A stretch of 6,293 nucleotides of DNA from CAVPRW01 sp046727435 [NCBI: bacterium]. Its GTDB lineage: Bacteria; Tectomicrobia; Entotheonellia; J063. Every line of letters starts with the position of its first letter. Position 1 is the stretch's first letter. Both the position numbers and the translations under genes were made by a program. Positions 1-5,490 of this stretch are shown here, one piece after another. The DNA lies in the NCBI GenBank assembly GCA_046727435.1, contig JBKPCR010000012.1, positions 1 through 6,293 of the forward strand. Direction: 5' to 3'. A model generated the notes under the pieces. That model had not been told where the DNA came from and ran no database searches. It saw only the letters and a program-made list of their open reading frames with translations.

Positions 1-970
1 GGTGGGACCTTGTCCTCCGCAAAGGGCATATGGCGCCTGGCGAGTGGCCTCTCCGCGACGCGTGGCCAGGTTCCGGCGTTAGCGGCTTACGGCCCCGAGC
101 ACCCGAATGCCCAGGGCCATCTCCAGCCCTCACGACTCCCTACCCGGCTCACAGTGCGCTCCTGGACTGCTCATGATTTTCGCTTGACACGGGGCTGGGC
201 CTGGAGTAATGACGAGCCAGCCGCTCCAGGCGTTCGGCGGGGCATGGGAGGCGTTGCTACACGGACATGAGCTGTGGCGGTCTCACCCTTCTCGAGCACG
301 ATGCCCAGCGGCGCGGCCGGCGCTCCGCAGGAGAAGCTCCGTCCGCGCGCCGACTCTGTGCCCAGGGTGGGCGCCTGGCCGAGCCAGTGCCCGGTTGTGC
401 ACCCCGACGCCGATGGGCGATTGGTGGCTGCCTCCCCTAGGAAAACCGTGCCGCGTGGAGTTGGGTGCGATGGGTCGTGAGTGATGTGGTCGTGGCGAGT
501 CTCGTCTTTGGGCCGTCAAGGGTGCCCAGGGGCTCTGTTGAAATGCCGTGGCTGGTCTGGCTGCGTTTTGCGGCATCACCGGCAGTGGCTTCAAGGCCCG
601 TGTGCGTCCCGTCGCGTGGGATGGCCACAGGTGGCAAGCCAGGTTGGCGCGGGTGATGACCTTCGCTGGGCTCTCAGGCACTGGGCCGTTACCCTCCCAA
701 GAGGTGCTTGCCTGGACATACCCTCTGGGACATGGGGTGCAAGCCATCTGGAAAATGCCAGCGGTGCGCTACCAACACTCATGCTACAAACATTGATGCC
801 ACAACAGGGAAAGAAAGGAAGATGACGGAGGACCTGGCGTCCTTGCCTGCAGGCTGGGGCGCAGGTGGGTCACCCAGAGGTCTGGTGGTCACTTATGCCA
901 GGCGATGTCGATAGTCGGCTCTCCCTTGATCCTCTCCAGAGACTCCGAAGGGATGAGGCGATGACATGAG
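1..970. other. Stretch with no supported gene
   Basis: About 970 bases without a convincing coding region. Several overlapping open frames exist on both strands (for example 10-270 and 481-825 on +, 283-747 on -). Their translations are rich in Arg, Pro, Ser, Trp and Cys, match no family I recognise, and lack a ribosome-binding site with a plausible N-terminus. I see no tRNA-like T-loop, no rRNA segment, no CRISPR-type repeats and no transposon ends. The last part, read on the minus strand from about 967 down to 889, gives a short protein-like tail ending in EPTIDIAWHK and a stop, which could be the 3' remnant of a lost gene. The rest may be degraded coding DNA, an unrecognised RNA or plain spacer. 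Confidence 0.5.
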
Positions 971-977
971 GTGAACG

Positions 978-2051
978 ATGCCCGCAGGTCTGTTACAATC
1001 GAAGCGGTACCCTGTGGCGGATCCGGAGGAGGCCGTCGAATTCTACTTTCAACAGGGCTGGACGGATGGGTTGCCGATTGTCCCACCCACCCCCGCGCGG
1101 GTCGAGCGCATACTGACGGGCACCCGACGCGATCCTGCCGAACTGATAGGGCTCATCCCGCCCAACCATGGCAAGGCCACGGTTGAGAAGATCGCCATTA
1201 ATGCCGTCATGGCCGGCTGCCTACCCGACTATCTACCGGTGGTGATCACCGCCGTACAGGCCATCACGGATCCCCAATTCAACCTCCACGGGGTGCAGGC
1301 CACGACTGGACCTCATTCCCCCCTCTGCATCATCAATGGGCCCATGCGCCAGAGGCTTGAGATTAATGGGGGACCCAATGTCTTCGGTCCCGGCTGGCGG
1401 GCGAACGGCACGATCGGCCGCGCGGTGAAGCTGATCATGCTCAACCTGGGCGGGGCCAAGCCCGGGGAAATCGATAAATCGACCCTGGGGCACCCGGGGA
1501 AGTATACGTTCTGTATCGGCGAGAATGAAGAGGAAAGCCCGTGGGAACCCTTCCACGTCGAGCATGGCTTCGCCACAGACGTCAGCACCATCGCGGTGTT
1601 TGCCGCTGAGCCGCCGTTGTCCATCAGTGATACGACGAGCCGCACGGCCCGTGATCTCGTCGCCACCATGGGGGCGAGCCTGGCGGTCACCTGGAACGAC
1701 CGCATGCACCTGCGAGGCCAATGCCTCCTGGTCATTGGCCCCGAACATGCGCAGACGATCGCGCGCGAGGGCTGGACGAAAGCCGACATCAAACGTTTTC
1801 TTTACGAGCACGTCCGGAAACCGCTTGGCGAGCTCCTCAGGGGGCCGGAGTGGGAGTTGGGGATGTCGCGGCAACGCTTACCCCCTTGGCTTGATACAGG
1901 CAATGAGCACACCTTGGTGCCCAAATTCATCAGCCCGGAGGAAATCCTCATCGTCGTGGCGGGCGGCACGGCAGGGACGCACTCCGCCTGCTTGTCGGGT
2001 TGGGGGAGCGGTTTTACCAGTCGTATGGTCATCAAGCCGATCGAGGTCTGA
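978..2051 (+). CDS. Conserved protein of unknown function, likely partner of the UGSC selenoprotein
   Basis: A 357-residue protein, probably cytoplasmic: I see no signal peptide or membrane segment. The ATG at 978 is preceded by GAGGTGA (968-974) at good spacing, and the reading frame is clean to TGA at 2049-2051. Near the N-terminus is a GWTDGLPIVPPTPARV segment (residues 27-42). I recall this segment from uncharacterised proteins associated with UGSC selenoproteins, but could not check it. Other visible features are Gly-rich turns NGGPNVFGPGW (130-140) and AGGTAGTHSACLSGWGSG (328-345), and five cysteines (81, 117, 179, 249, 338). C338, in the Gly-rich C-terminal segment, is the most plausible reactive one. 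The downstream selenoprotein starts only 12 bases after the stop, behind its own strong AAGGAGG, so co-transcription and joint function are likely. The chemistry is unknown. Coding status is very secure; the role as partner is inferred from position and remembered association. Confidence 0.85.
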   Translation: MPAGLLQSKRYPVADPEEAVEFYFQQGWTDGLPIVPPTPARVERILTGTRRDPAELIGLIPPNHGKATVEKIAINAVMAGCLPDYLPVVITAVQAITDPQFNLHGVQATTGPHSPLCIINGPMRQRLEINGGPNVFGPGWRANGTIGRAVKLIMLNLGGAKPGEIDKSTLGHPGKYTFCIGENEEESPWEPFHVEHGFATDVSTIAVFAAEPPLSISDTTSRTARDLVATMGASLAVTWNDRMHLRGQCLLVIGPEHAQTIAREGWTKADIKRFLYEHVRKPLGELLRGPEWELGMSRQRLPPWLDTGNEHTLVPKFISPEEILIVVAGGTAGTHSACLSGWGSGFTSRMVIKPIEV

Positions 2052-2058
2052 AAGGAGG
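2052..2058 (+). promoter_or_regulatory. Strong ribosome-binding site of the UGSC gene
   Basis: AAGGAGG lies five bases before the ATG at 2064, in the 12-base gap after the upstream stop. It is close to a perfect anti-Shine-Dalgarno match and fixes the start of the selenoprotein gene, suggesting strong independent initiation inside the operon. Confidence 0.8.
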
Positions 2059-2063
2059 ATGCT

Positions 2064-2615
2064 ATGACCGATGGACTGCGGGAGCACTATGAAGTGCTCG
2101 ACCCCACGGATGAGGCCTCGCCGCTGGAGAAGAAACTGGCCAGCGCGGTGCCTGACCTCCAGGGGAAAGTGATCGGGTTTCTGGATATCAGCAAACCCAA
2201 GGGAGATATTTTTCTCAAGCGGCTCGAGGAACTGCTCACCGAGCGGTATCATGTCAAGGCGGTCATGCATCGGCGCAAGCCCACCTATACCGCGCCAGCT
2301 CCCCCTTCGCTACGGGAGGAGTTGGCCAGCCGCTGCGATGTGATCATCGAGGCGCTTGCCGACTGAGGGTCGTGCACGTCGGGCAGTGTGCACGACGGGA
2401 TCGCCTTTGAAGAGCACCAGATTCCGACCGCCGTACTCGCAACGGAGGTCTTTCTCAACGCCGCGCGGGTCCAGGCACAGGCCCTCGGCATGCCAGGGTT
2501 TACCGTCATCAGCGTGCCGCATCCCGTGCAAAATCTCACCCCCGATGAGGTGCGGCAGCGGGCGGACTTCGTCATTGAGGAGGTGGTGCAGAAGCTCACC
2601 AGTCACGCCCGCTAA
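2064..2615 (+). CDS. UGSC family selenoprotein, Sec encoded by in-frame TGA at 2364-2366
   Basis: A 183-residue protein if the TGA at codon 101 is read as selenocysteine. Residues 1-100 ([10 protein letters not shown] to [10 protein letters not shown]) and 102-183 ([14 protein letters not shown] to [10 protein letters not shown]) are in the same frame, and the second part has no start codon and ribosome-binding site of its own. The junction is A-D-U-G-S-C-T-S, the hallmark motif of UGSC proteins, in which Sec or Cys precedes Gly-Ser-Cys. U101 and C104 would form a CxxC-like redox site; H110 and D111 follow closely. An N-terminal [14 protein letters not shown] segment (34-47) and a [10 protein letters not shown] segment (72-81) precede the motif. 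A hairpin starts just after the TGA (separate entry), as bacterial Sec insertion requires. The likely role is a cytoplasmic thiol or selenol oxidoreductase with unknown substrate. The gene ends at TAA 2613-2615. The alternative, a Cys gene broken by a nonsense mutation, is less likely because motif, hairpin and intact downstream frame coincide. Confidence 0.9.
2364..2397 (+). promoter_or_regulatory. Candidate bacterial SECIS element
   Basis: The UGA at 2364-2366 is followed by a perfect 9-bp inverted repeat, GTCGTGCAC (2369-2377) and GTGCACGAC (2388-2396), enclosing a 10-base loop that starts with G. A second, mutually exclusive fold pairs CGTCG (2377-2381) with CGACG (2393-2397), has one G/A mismatch, then GC (2383-2384) with GC (2390-2391), and a loop AGTGT. 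Bacterial SECIS elements are hairpins within the coding region just downstream of UGA, with a G at loop position 1 or 2. Both folds satisfy the G rule. The second places the loop 18 bases after UGA, closer to the usual spacing; the first is more stable but starts its loop only 11 bases after. SelB would bind here. Which fold forms is inferred. Confidence 0.75.
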
Positions 2616-2616
2616 C

Positions 2617-2896
2617 GGCAGGGCTGGACAGTGTACCGACCATGACGCTGGCTGAAGCCCGTGCGACCACGCGCTTCCATAATATCGCCGGCCGCACCGG
2701 CGACTGCACGGCGTTGGTCACGACCCGCCCGTGTCGCGCGCCCCACCCCACCACCTCGGAGGCGGGGCTGATCGGCGGGGGCCACGTGCCGATGCCGGGT
2801 GACGTGTCGCTGGCCCACCATGGCGTGCTCTTCCTGGATGCATGGCCCGAGTTTCGCCGCCATGTCCTGGAGGTCCTGCGCCAGCCGCTTGAGAAG
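2617..2896 (+). pseudogene. comM: ComM/YifB-like Mg-chelatase-type AAA ATPase fragment (copy A)
   Basis: A remnant of the central ATPase region of a ComM/YifB protein, a hexameric AAA+ helicase of DNA transformation. From 2642 the frame reads [17 protein letters not shown], then [37 protein letters not shown] and [19 protein letters not shown], all in family order. Weak similarity to copy B runs back to about 2617, just after the UGSC stop. The Walker A segment is absent, and the Walker B motif, normally LFLDE, reads LFLDA, so the catalytic Glu is lost. After RQPLEK (about 2896) family similarity ends and the frame runs into unrelated sequence. With roughly 90 of about 500 residues left, it cannot be functional. 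There is no plausible ribosome-binding site. It is about 85% identical to the fragment at 5123-5304 over 182 bases without gaps (27 mismatches, hand count). Confidence 0.85.
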
Positions 2897-3038
2897 AGTG
2901 TTCTCGAACTACAATCCCCCGCACGTCTTCGACGTCGCCGCTCTGGCCGCATTAGCGGCACGGGGGCGTACCGCTCTATAGGCTCATCGCCACATCTAGC
3001 CCGATCTCGCGCGGCTCTGTGGATCCCTCCGATTTCGG

Positions 3039-3067
3039 TTGACATAGGGCAGTGCCAAGAGTACAGA
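3039..3067 (+). promoter_or_regulatory. Candidate sigma70-type promoter for the SBP-protease genes
   Basis: TTGACA (3039-3044), a perfect -35 match, is followed after 17 bases by TACAGA (3062-3067), which matches the -10 consensus at only three of six positions. It would leave a leader of about 95-100 bases before the start at 3171. No other strong candidate is visible between the ComM fragment and the SBP gene. The weak -10 keeps confidence low. Confidence 0.35.
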
Positions 3068-3081
3068 CGAGCTATCCTCCA

Positions 3082-3146
3082 CAGGGGTCGGGAGCCCCTG
3101 AGGACTGCTGGCCTGAGGATTTTGACGCAGCGGTTGAGGACTTTGT
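3082..3146 (+). promoter_or_regulatory. Structured leader with hairpin and three TGAGGA boxes
   Basis: Between the candidate promoter and the SBP gene lies a hairpin, CAGGGG (3082-3087) with CCCCTG (3095-3100), and three TGAGGA copies at 3099-3104, 3114-3119 and 3135-3140. ATCCTC (3074-3079) is complementary to GAGGAT (3115-3120), so the leader could switch between pairings and affect ribosome access. The third box would also serve as ribosome-binding site for the alternative ATG at 3147. Whether this regulates anything is speculation; no known riboswitch class is recognised. Confidence 0.25.
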
Positions 3147-3170
3147 ATGGCGTGCGGACGAGGTGATCCG

Positions 3171-4145
3171 ATGTGGTCCATCGCACTAATCCTCGTGCTG
3201 ACCCTCGGTCTTCCCATGGCGCCGCTGGCTGCGGTGGCATCGCCCGTGAAAGTGCCGCAGATCGGAGTGCTGAGCTCGATCACCCAACCTCTAGTACCCG
3301 ATTGGAAGCAGCACTCGCCCTTCCTGCAGGGGCTCGGAGAGCTGGGGTGGGTGGAAGGCCAGACCCTCGCCATCGAGTGGCGCTGGGCCGAGCGGAGCGA
3401 CACACGCCTGCGGGACTTCGCCGCCGAGCTGGTGCAGCTCAGGGTGGACGTCCTCGTGGCTTGGGATTCGGGAGCCATTGCAGCGGCCAAAGAGGCAACC
3501 GATACGATTCCAATCGTCATGACGGTGAGCGGCGACCCGGTCAGGGCCGGGTTTGTCGCGAGCCTTGCCAGGCCGGGTGGTAATATTACCGGGCTCTCCA
3601 ATATCTCCCCGCAGTTAGCTGGAAAGCGCTTAGAGCTCCTCATCGAGGCGGTGCGAGGCGTGACGCGCGTGGCCATCCTCGGCCCACCGGCCCATCCTGA
3701 TTGGGCAGAGAGCGCCGTGGCGGCCCAGCCGTTGGGGGTGCAGCTCCACGCCCTCAAGGTCCAACAACCTGAAGAATTCGAGACGGCCTTCGCTGCCGCC
3801 ACGCAGGAGGGAACCCAGGCGCTCATCGTGCTGCCATCTCCCCTCACCAACCCTTACCGGCGGCGCTTCGCCCAGCTGGCGGCCAAGTACGGCCTACCCG
3901 CCATGTTCGCGTTGAAGGAGTATGTGGAGGTTGGCGGCCTCATGTCTTATGGTCCAAGCATTCCGGCCCTCTACCGGCGCGCCGCGACCTACGTGGACAA
4001 GCTCTTGAAGGGAGCCAAGCCGAGCGACCTCCCCGTGGAACAGCCGACGACGTTCGAGTTCGTCTTCAACCTGAACACCGCCCAGGCGTTGGGCCTGACG
4101 ATTTCCCCGATGCTCCTGTTCCAGGCGGATGAGGTGCTCCGATGA
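3171..4145 (+). CDS. Periplasmic ABC substrate-binding protein (PF04392 / COG2984 type)
   Basis: A 324-residue secreted binding protein. From the ATG at 3171 the protein opens with a signal peptide, MWSIALILVL to PLAAVA, with a likely signal peptidase I site near residues 21-24; there is no lipobox Cys. Family landmarks follow in order: PQIGVLSS (29-36), FLQGLGELGWVEGQ (51-64), GDPVRAGFVASLARPGGNITGLS (121-143, quoted in two joined motifs), GLPAMF (241-246), EYVEVGGLMSYGP (250-262), YVDKLLKGAKPSDLPVEQPT (274-293) and LNTAQALGLTI (301-311). Full length for the family. The start at 3147 in the same frame would add MACGRGDP before the signal peptide; 3171 is preferred because GAGGTG lies just upstream and the signal peptide then begins at Met. 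Members of this family are often orphan, and no permease or ATPase gene lies here, so the ligand is unknown; amino-acid or sugar-like ligands are proposed for relatives. The stop overlaps the protease start by ATGA, implying translational coupling. Confidence 0.93.
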   Translation: MWSIALILVLTLGLPMAPLAAVASPVKVPQIGVLSSITQPLVPDWKQHSPFLQGLGELGWVEGQTLAIEWRWAERSDTRLRDFAAELVQLRVDVLVAWDSGAIAAAKEATDTIPIVMTVSGDPVRAGFVASLARPGGNITGLSNISPQLAGKRLELLIEAVRGVTRVAILGPPAHPDWAESAVAAQPLGVQLHALKVQQPEEFETAFAAATQEGTQALIVLPSPLTNPYRRRFAQLAAKYGLPAMFALKEYVEVGGLMSYGPSIPALYRRAATYVDKLLKGAKPSDLPVEQPTTFEFVFNLNTAQALGLTISPMLLFQADEVLR

Positions 4146-4783
4146 GGCCAGTTGTGCGCATCGGGGCTCTAGCGCTCAGCGCCCTGCTGATGCCACTCCC
4201 CACCGACGCGCCGTGGAGCAAAGTGCCCACCATCACCCTAGCAGCTCTGGCACAGGATCCGCGCATCCCCCTGGCCCTGGAGGCGGTGGCATTCTGGAAT
4301 CGCCAATTTGCCGAGATTGGTACGCCTTTTCGCTTGGGGGACGTGACCCAGACGACGGAGACGCTCCCCGCCGACTATCTCACCCGGCTCAGTGCCGCGG
4401 TGTTGAAGCGCGAGCCACCTCCCGACGCTCCAGAGCACGTGAGGCGGATGCCGGGGGATATCATCATCGCCCTGTCAGACGGGGACTTCATTTCGTTTTC
4501 AGCCAGGTTGCGATCCGGAGCGAAGGTGGTGGTTGGCATCCGGAGTGACCAGCTCTATCCGCTCAGTCTGCCGAATGTGGGGCGCAATGTCATGGCCCAC
4601 GAGCTGGGTCATGCGATTGGTCTGCCGCATAACGCTGATCCGACGATGCTCATGTGTGGCCGGCCTGCGCCATGCCGCCCGGCGGTGTTCCAGTCGGACG
4701 TGGCCAGATTTTTCCCGCTGACGGAGGCGGACAAGGGCCTGCTGTTACGCCTTTATCCCCCGACCTGGACGTCGACCCGATGA
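4142..4783 (+). CDS. Small secreted matrixin-like (metzincin) zinc metalloprotease
   Basis: A 213-residue protein that begins on the ATGA overlap with the SBP stop. It opens with an Arg-containing N-region and a hydrophobic core (about residues 8-20), a likely signal peptide, so it should act outside the cytoplasm. The catalytic motif HELGHAIGLPHN (153-164) fits the metzincin pattern HExxHxxGxxH: zinc ligands H153, H157 and H163, general base E154. A likely Met-turn lies in PTMLMCG (167-173), probably M171. C172 and C178 could form a disulfide. The region 45-130 carries the AFWNRQFAEIGTPFRL segment typical of the N-terminal half of matrixin-like domains. No propeptide cysteine switch is visible, and the protein is short, being essentially catalytic domain only. 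Its gene ends at TGA 4781-4783, overlapping the next start. Substrate unknown; coupling to an SBP gene suggests a shared extracytoplasmic role. The peptidase call is strong; the exact family (M10-like versus other metzincin) is less certain. Confidence 0.87.
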   Translation: MRPVVRIGALALSALLMPLPTDAPWSKVPTITLAALAQDPRIPLALEAVAFWNRQFAEIGTPFRLGDVTQTTETLPADYLTRLSAAVLKREPPPDAPEHVRRMPGDIIIALSDGDFISFSARLRSGAKVVVGIRSDQLYPLSLPNVGRNVMAHELGHAIGLPHNADPTMLMCGRPAPCRPAVFQSDVARFFPLTEADKGLLLRLYPPTWTSTR

Positions 4784-5011
4784 CCTCTGCACGGAGATGG
4801 GCGCTGCCCCCATGCCTACGGCGGCGAACACTCTCTGACAGCGATCGCTCTCATAGCCCTGGTGGCGGTGACAAGCGTGCTAGCGCCGTTCGCGGCCGCG
4901 ACACCGCCAACGGGGAAATCCCGCGCCTCGGCTTTGGGCTAGGCTTCCTCGCCTCCGCCTAGCCCTGCTGTGAAGTCTTGCAGTACAGCCCGTGTGAACT
5001 CGGCGATGCAG
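4780..5011 (+). pseudogene. Frameshifted 5' remnant of a second substrate-binding protein
   Basis: An ATG at 4780 overlaps the protease stop (ATGA) and opens MTSARRWALPPCLRRRTL, a typical Arg-rich signal-peptide start. The same frame then turns into a non-hydrophobic stretch, but a shifted frame from about 4838 reads LTAIALIALVAVTSVLAP and then FAAATPPTGK, a clear signal-peptide core and mature start. Around 4919 the original frame resumes with EIPRLGFGLGFLAS, resembling the KIPRIGFL start of mature PF04392 proteins, and stops at TAG 4960-4962. A four-base insertion near 4835 and loss of one A in the GGGAAATCCC at about 4915 would explain both shifts. Beyond 4962 only faint similarity remains, cut off by the ComM-like fragment at about 5031. 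This looks like the third gene of the SBP-protease operon, now dead. The family assignment rests on the signal peptide and a short motif, so it is moderate. Confidence 0.6.
4936..4965. repeat. 9-bp perfect inverted repeat, possible terminator stem
   Basis: GGGCTAGGC (4936-4944) and GCCTAGCCC (4957-4965) form a perfect 9-bp stem around a 12-base loop. No T-run follows, so a classical intrinsic terminator is not supported. It sits in the SBP remnant, downstream of the protease gene, and may be chance, a factor-assisted terminator, or the cause of the local GGCTT duplication. Confidence 0.35.
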
Positions 5012-5030
5012 TAGCGAAGGTGAAACTTAT

Positions 5031-5370
5031 GCAGGCGTTCTGATCATAACGTCCTCTTGCACGGCCCCCCTGGGGCGGGCAAGTCGATGCTGGCACGGCG
5101 GCTGACCACCATCCTGCCGGCGATGACCCTCGCCGAGGCGATTGAGACCACGCGTATCCACCGCGTCGCCGGCCTGACCGGCGACCGTGCAGCGTTGGTC
5201 ACGACCCGCCCGTGTCGCGCGCCCCACCACACCATCTCGGATGCAGGGCTGATCGGCGGGGGCCACGTGCCGATGCCGGGTGAGGTGTCGCTGGCCCACA
5301 ATGGGCGCTCTTTCTGGAGGAGCTGCCGGAGTGAAAGGGGCATGTGCTCGAAGTGCTGTGCCAACTGCTT
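5031..5370 (+). pseudogene. comM: ComM/YifB-like AAA ATPase fragment (copy B), frameshifted
   Basis: This second remnant carries more of the ATPase core than copy A. The frame at 5045 reads [20 protein letters not shown] with an intact Walker A (GPPGAGKS, 5063-5086), then [39 protein letters not shown] and [17 protein letters not shown] up to 5305. One base is then missing, probably one G of a G run at 5303-5305. In the shifted frame the protein continues as ALFLEELPE, where Walker B LFLDE has become LFLEE, followed by TGA (5332-5334) and [12 protein letters not shown] to about 5370. Nothing of the N-terminal LonC-like domain or the C-terminal domain remains. So it is dead twice over: frameshift and nonsense codon. 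Upstream it abuts the SBP remnant; downstream, about 48 bases separate it from the IS. It is better preserved than copy A, hence younger or slower decaying. Confidence 0.87.
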
Positions 5371-5417
5371 TGGTTCCGCTTAGAAAGCGTGTCGCACATA
5401 GGGTTGATATGGGCCAG

Positions 5418-5437
5418 CTAGGTTGTGTTGACGAATT
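5418..5437 (+). repeat. Left terminal inverted repeat of the IS
   Basis: CTAGGTTGTGTTGACGAATT, exact reverse complement of 6274-6293; the pairing breaks at the next base. Its inner part contains TTGACG, the -35 of the candidate transposase promoter. Confidence 0.93.
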
Positions 5438-5456
5438 CATCAGATGGCGATAGGGT
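5428..5456 (+). promoter_or_regulatory. Candidate transposase promoter overlapping the left IS end
   Basis: TTGACG (5428-5433, five of six to the -35 consensus), 17-base spacer, then TAGGGT (5451-5456, three of six). Transcription would start about 25 bases before the transposase start, with GGAGG at 5477-5481 as ribosome-binding site. Placement inside the terminal repeat is common in IS elements. Confidence 0.4.
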
Positions 5457-5490
5457 TTCCTCTGAACTTTGCCTGTGGAGGAAACGACCT

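Noticed and set aside
184-212. Promoter with perfect TTGACA at 184-189
   Set aside because: The hexamer 17 bases on, TAATGA, matches -10 at only two positions, and no supported gene follows.
283-747. Minus-strand open frame of 154 codons in the gene-poor region
   Set aside because: Composition rich in Arg, Pro, His and Ser with no domain, signal peptide or ribosome-binding site; likely chance in GC-rich DNA.
893-910. Sigma54-like promoter upstream of the selenoprotein operon
   Set aside because: The GG and GC elements are not separated by the required ten bases.
1233-1874. Minus-strand open frame of 213 codons
   Set aside because: Fully antisense to the 357-residue gene, with no recognisable motif or ribosome-binding site.
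2388-2615. Separate small gene downstream of the TGA
   Set aside because: It has no ribosome-binding site, begins inside the SECIS-like hairpin, and is in frame with the upstream part, completing the UGSC motif.
2996-3850. Long minus-strand open frame of 284 codons
   Set aside because: It lies opposite the well-supported SBP gene and has Arg/Ser/Thr-rich, low-complexity composition without family motifs; an antisense shadow of GC-rich coding DNA.
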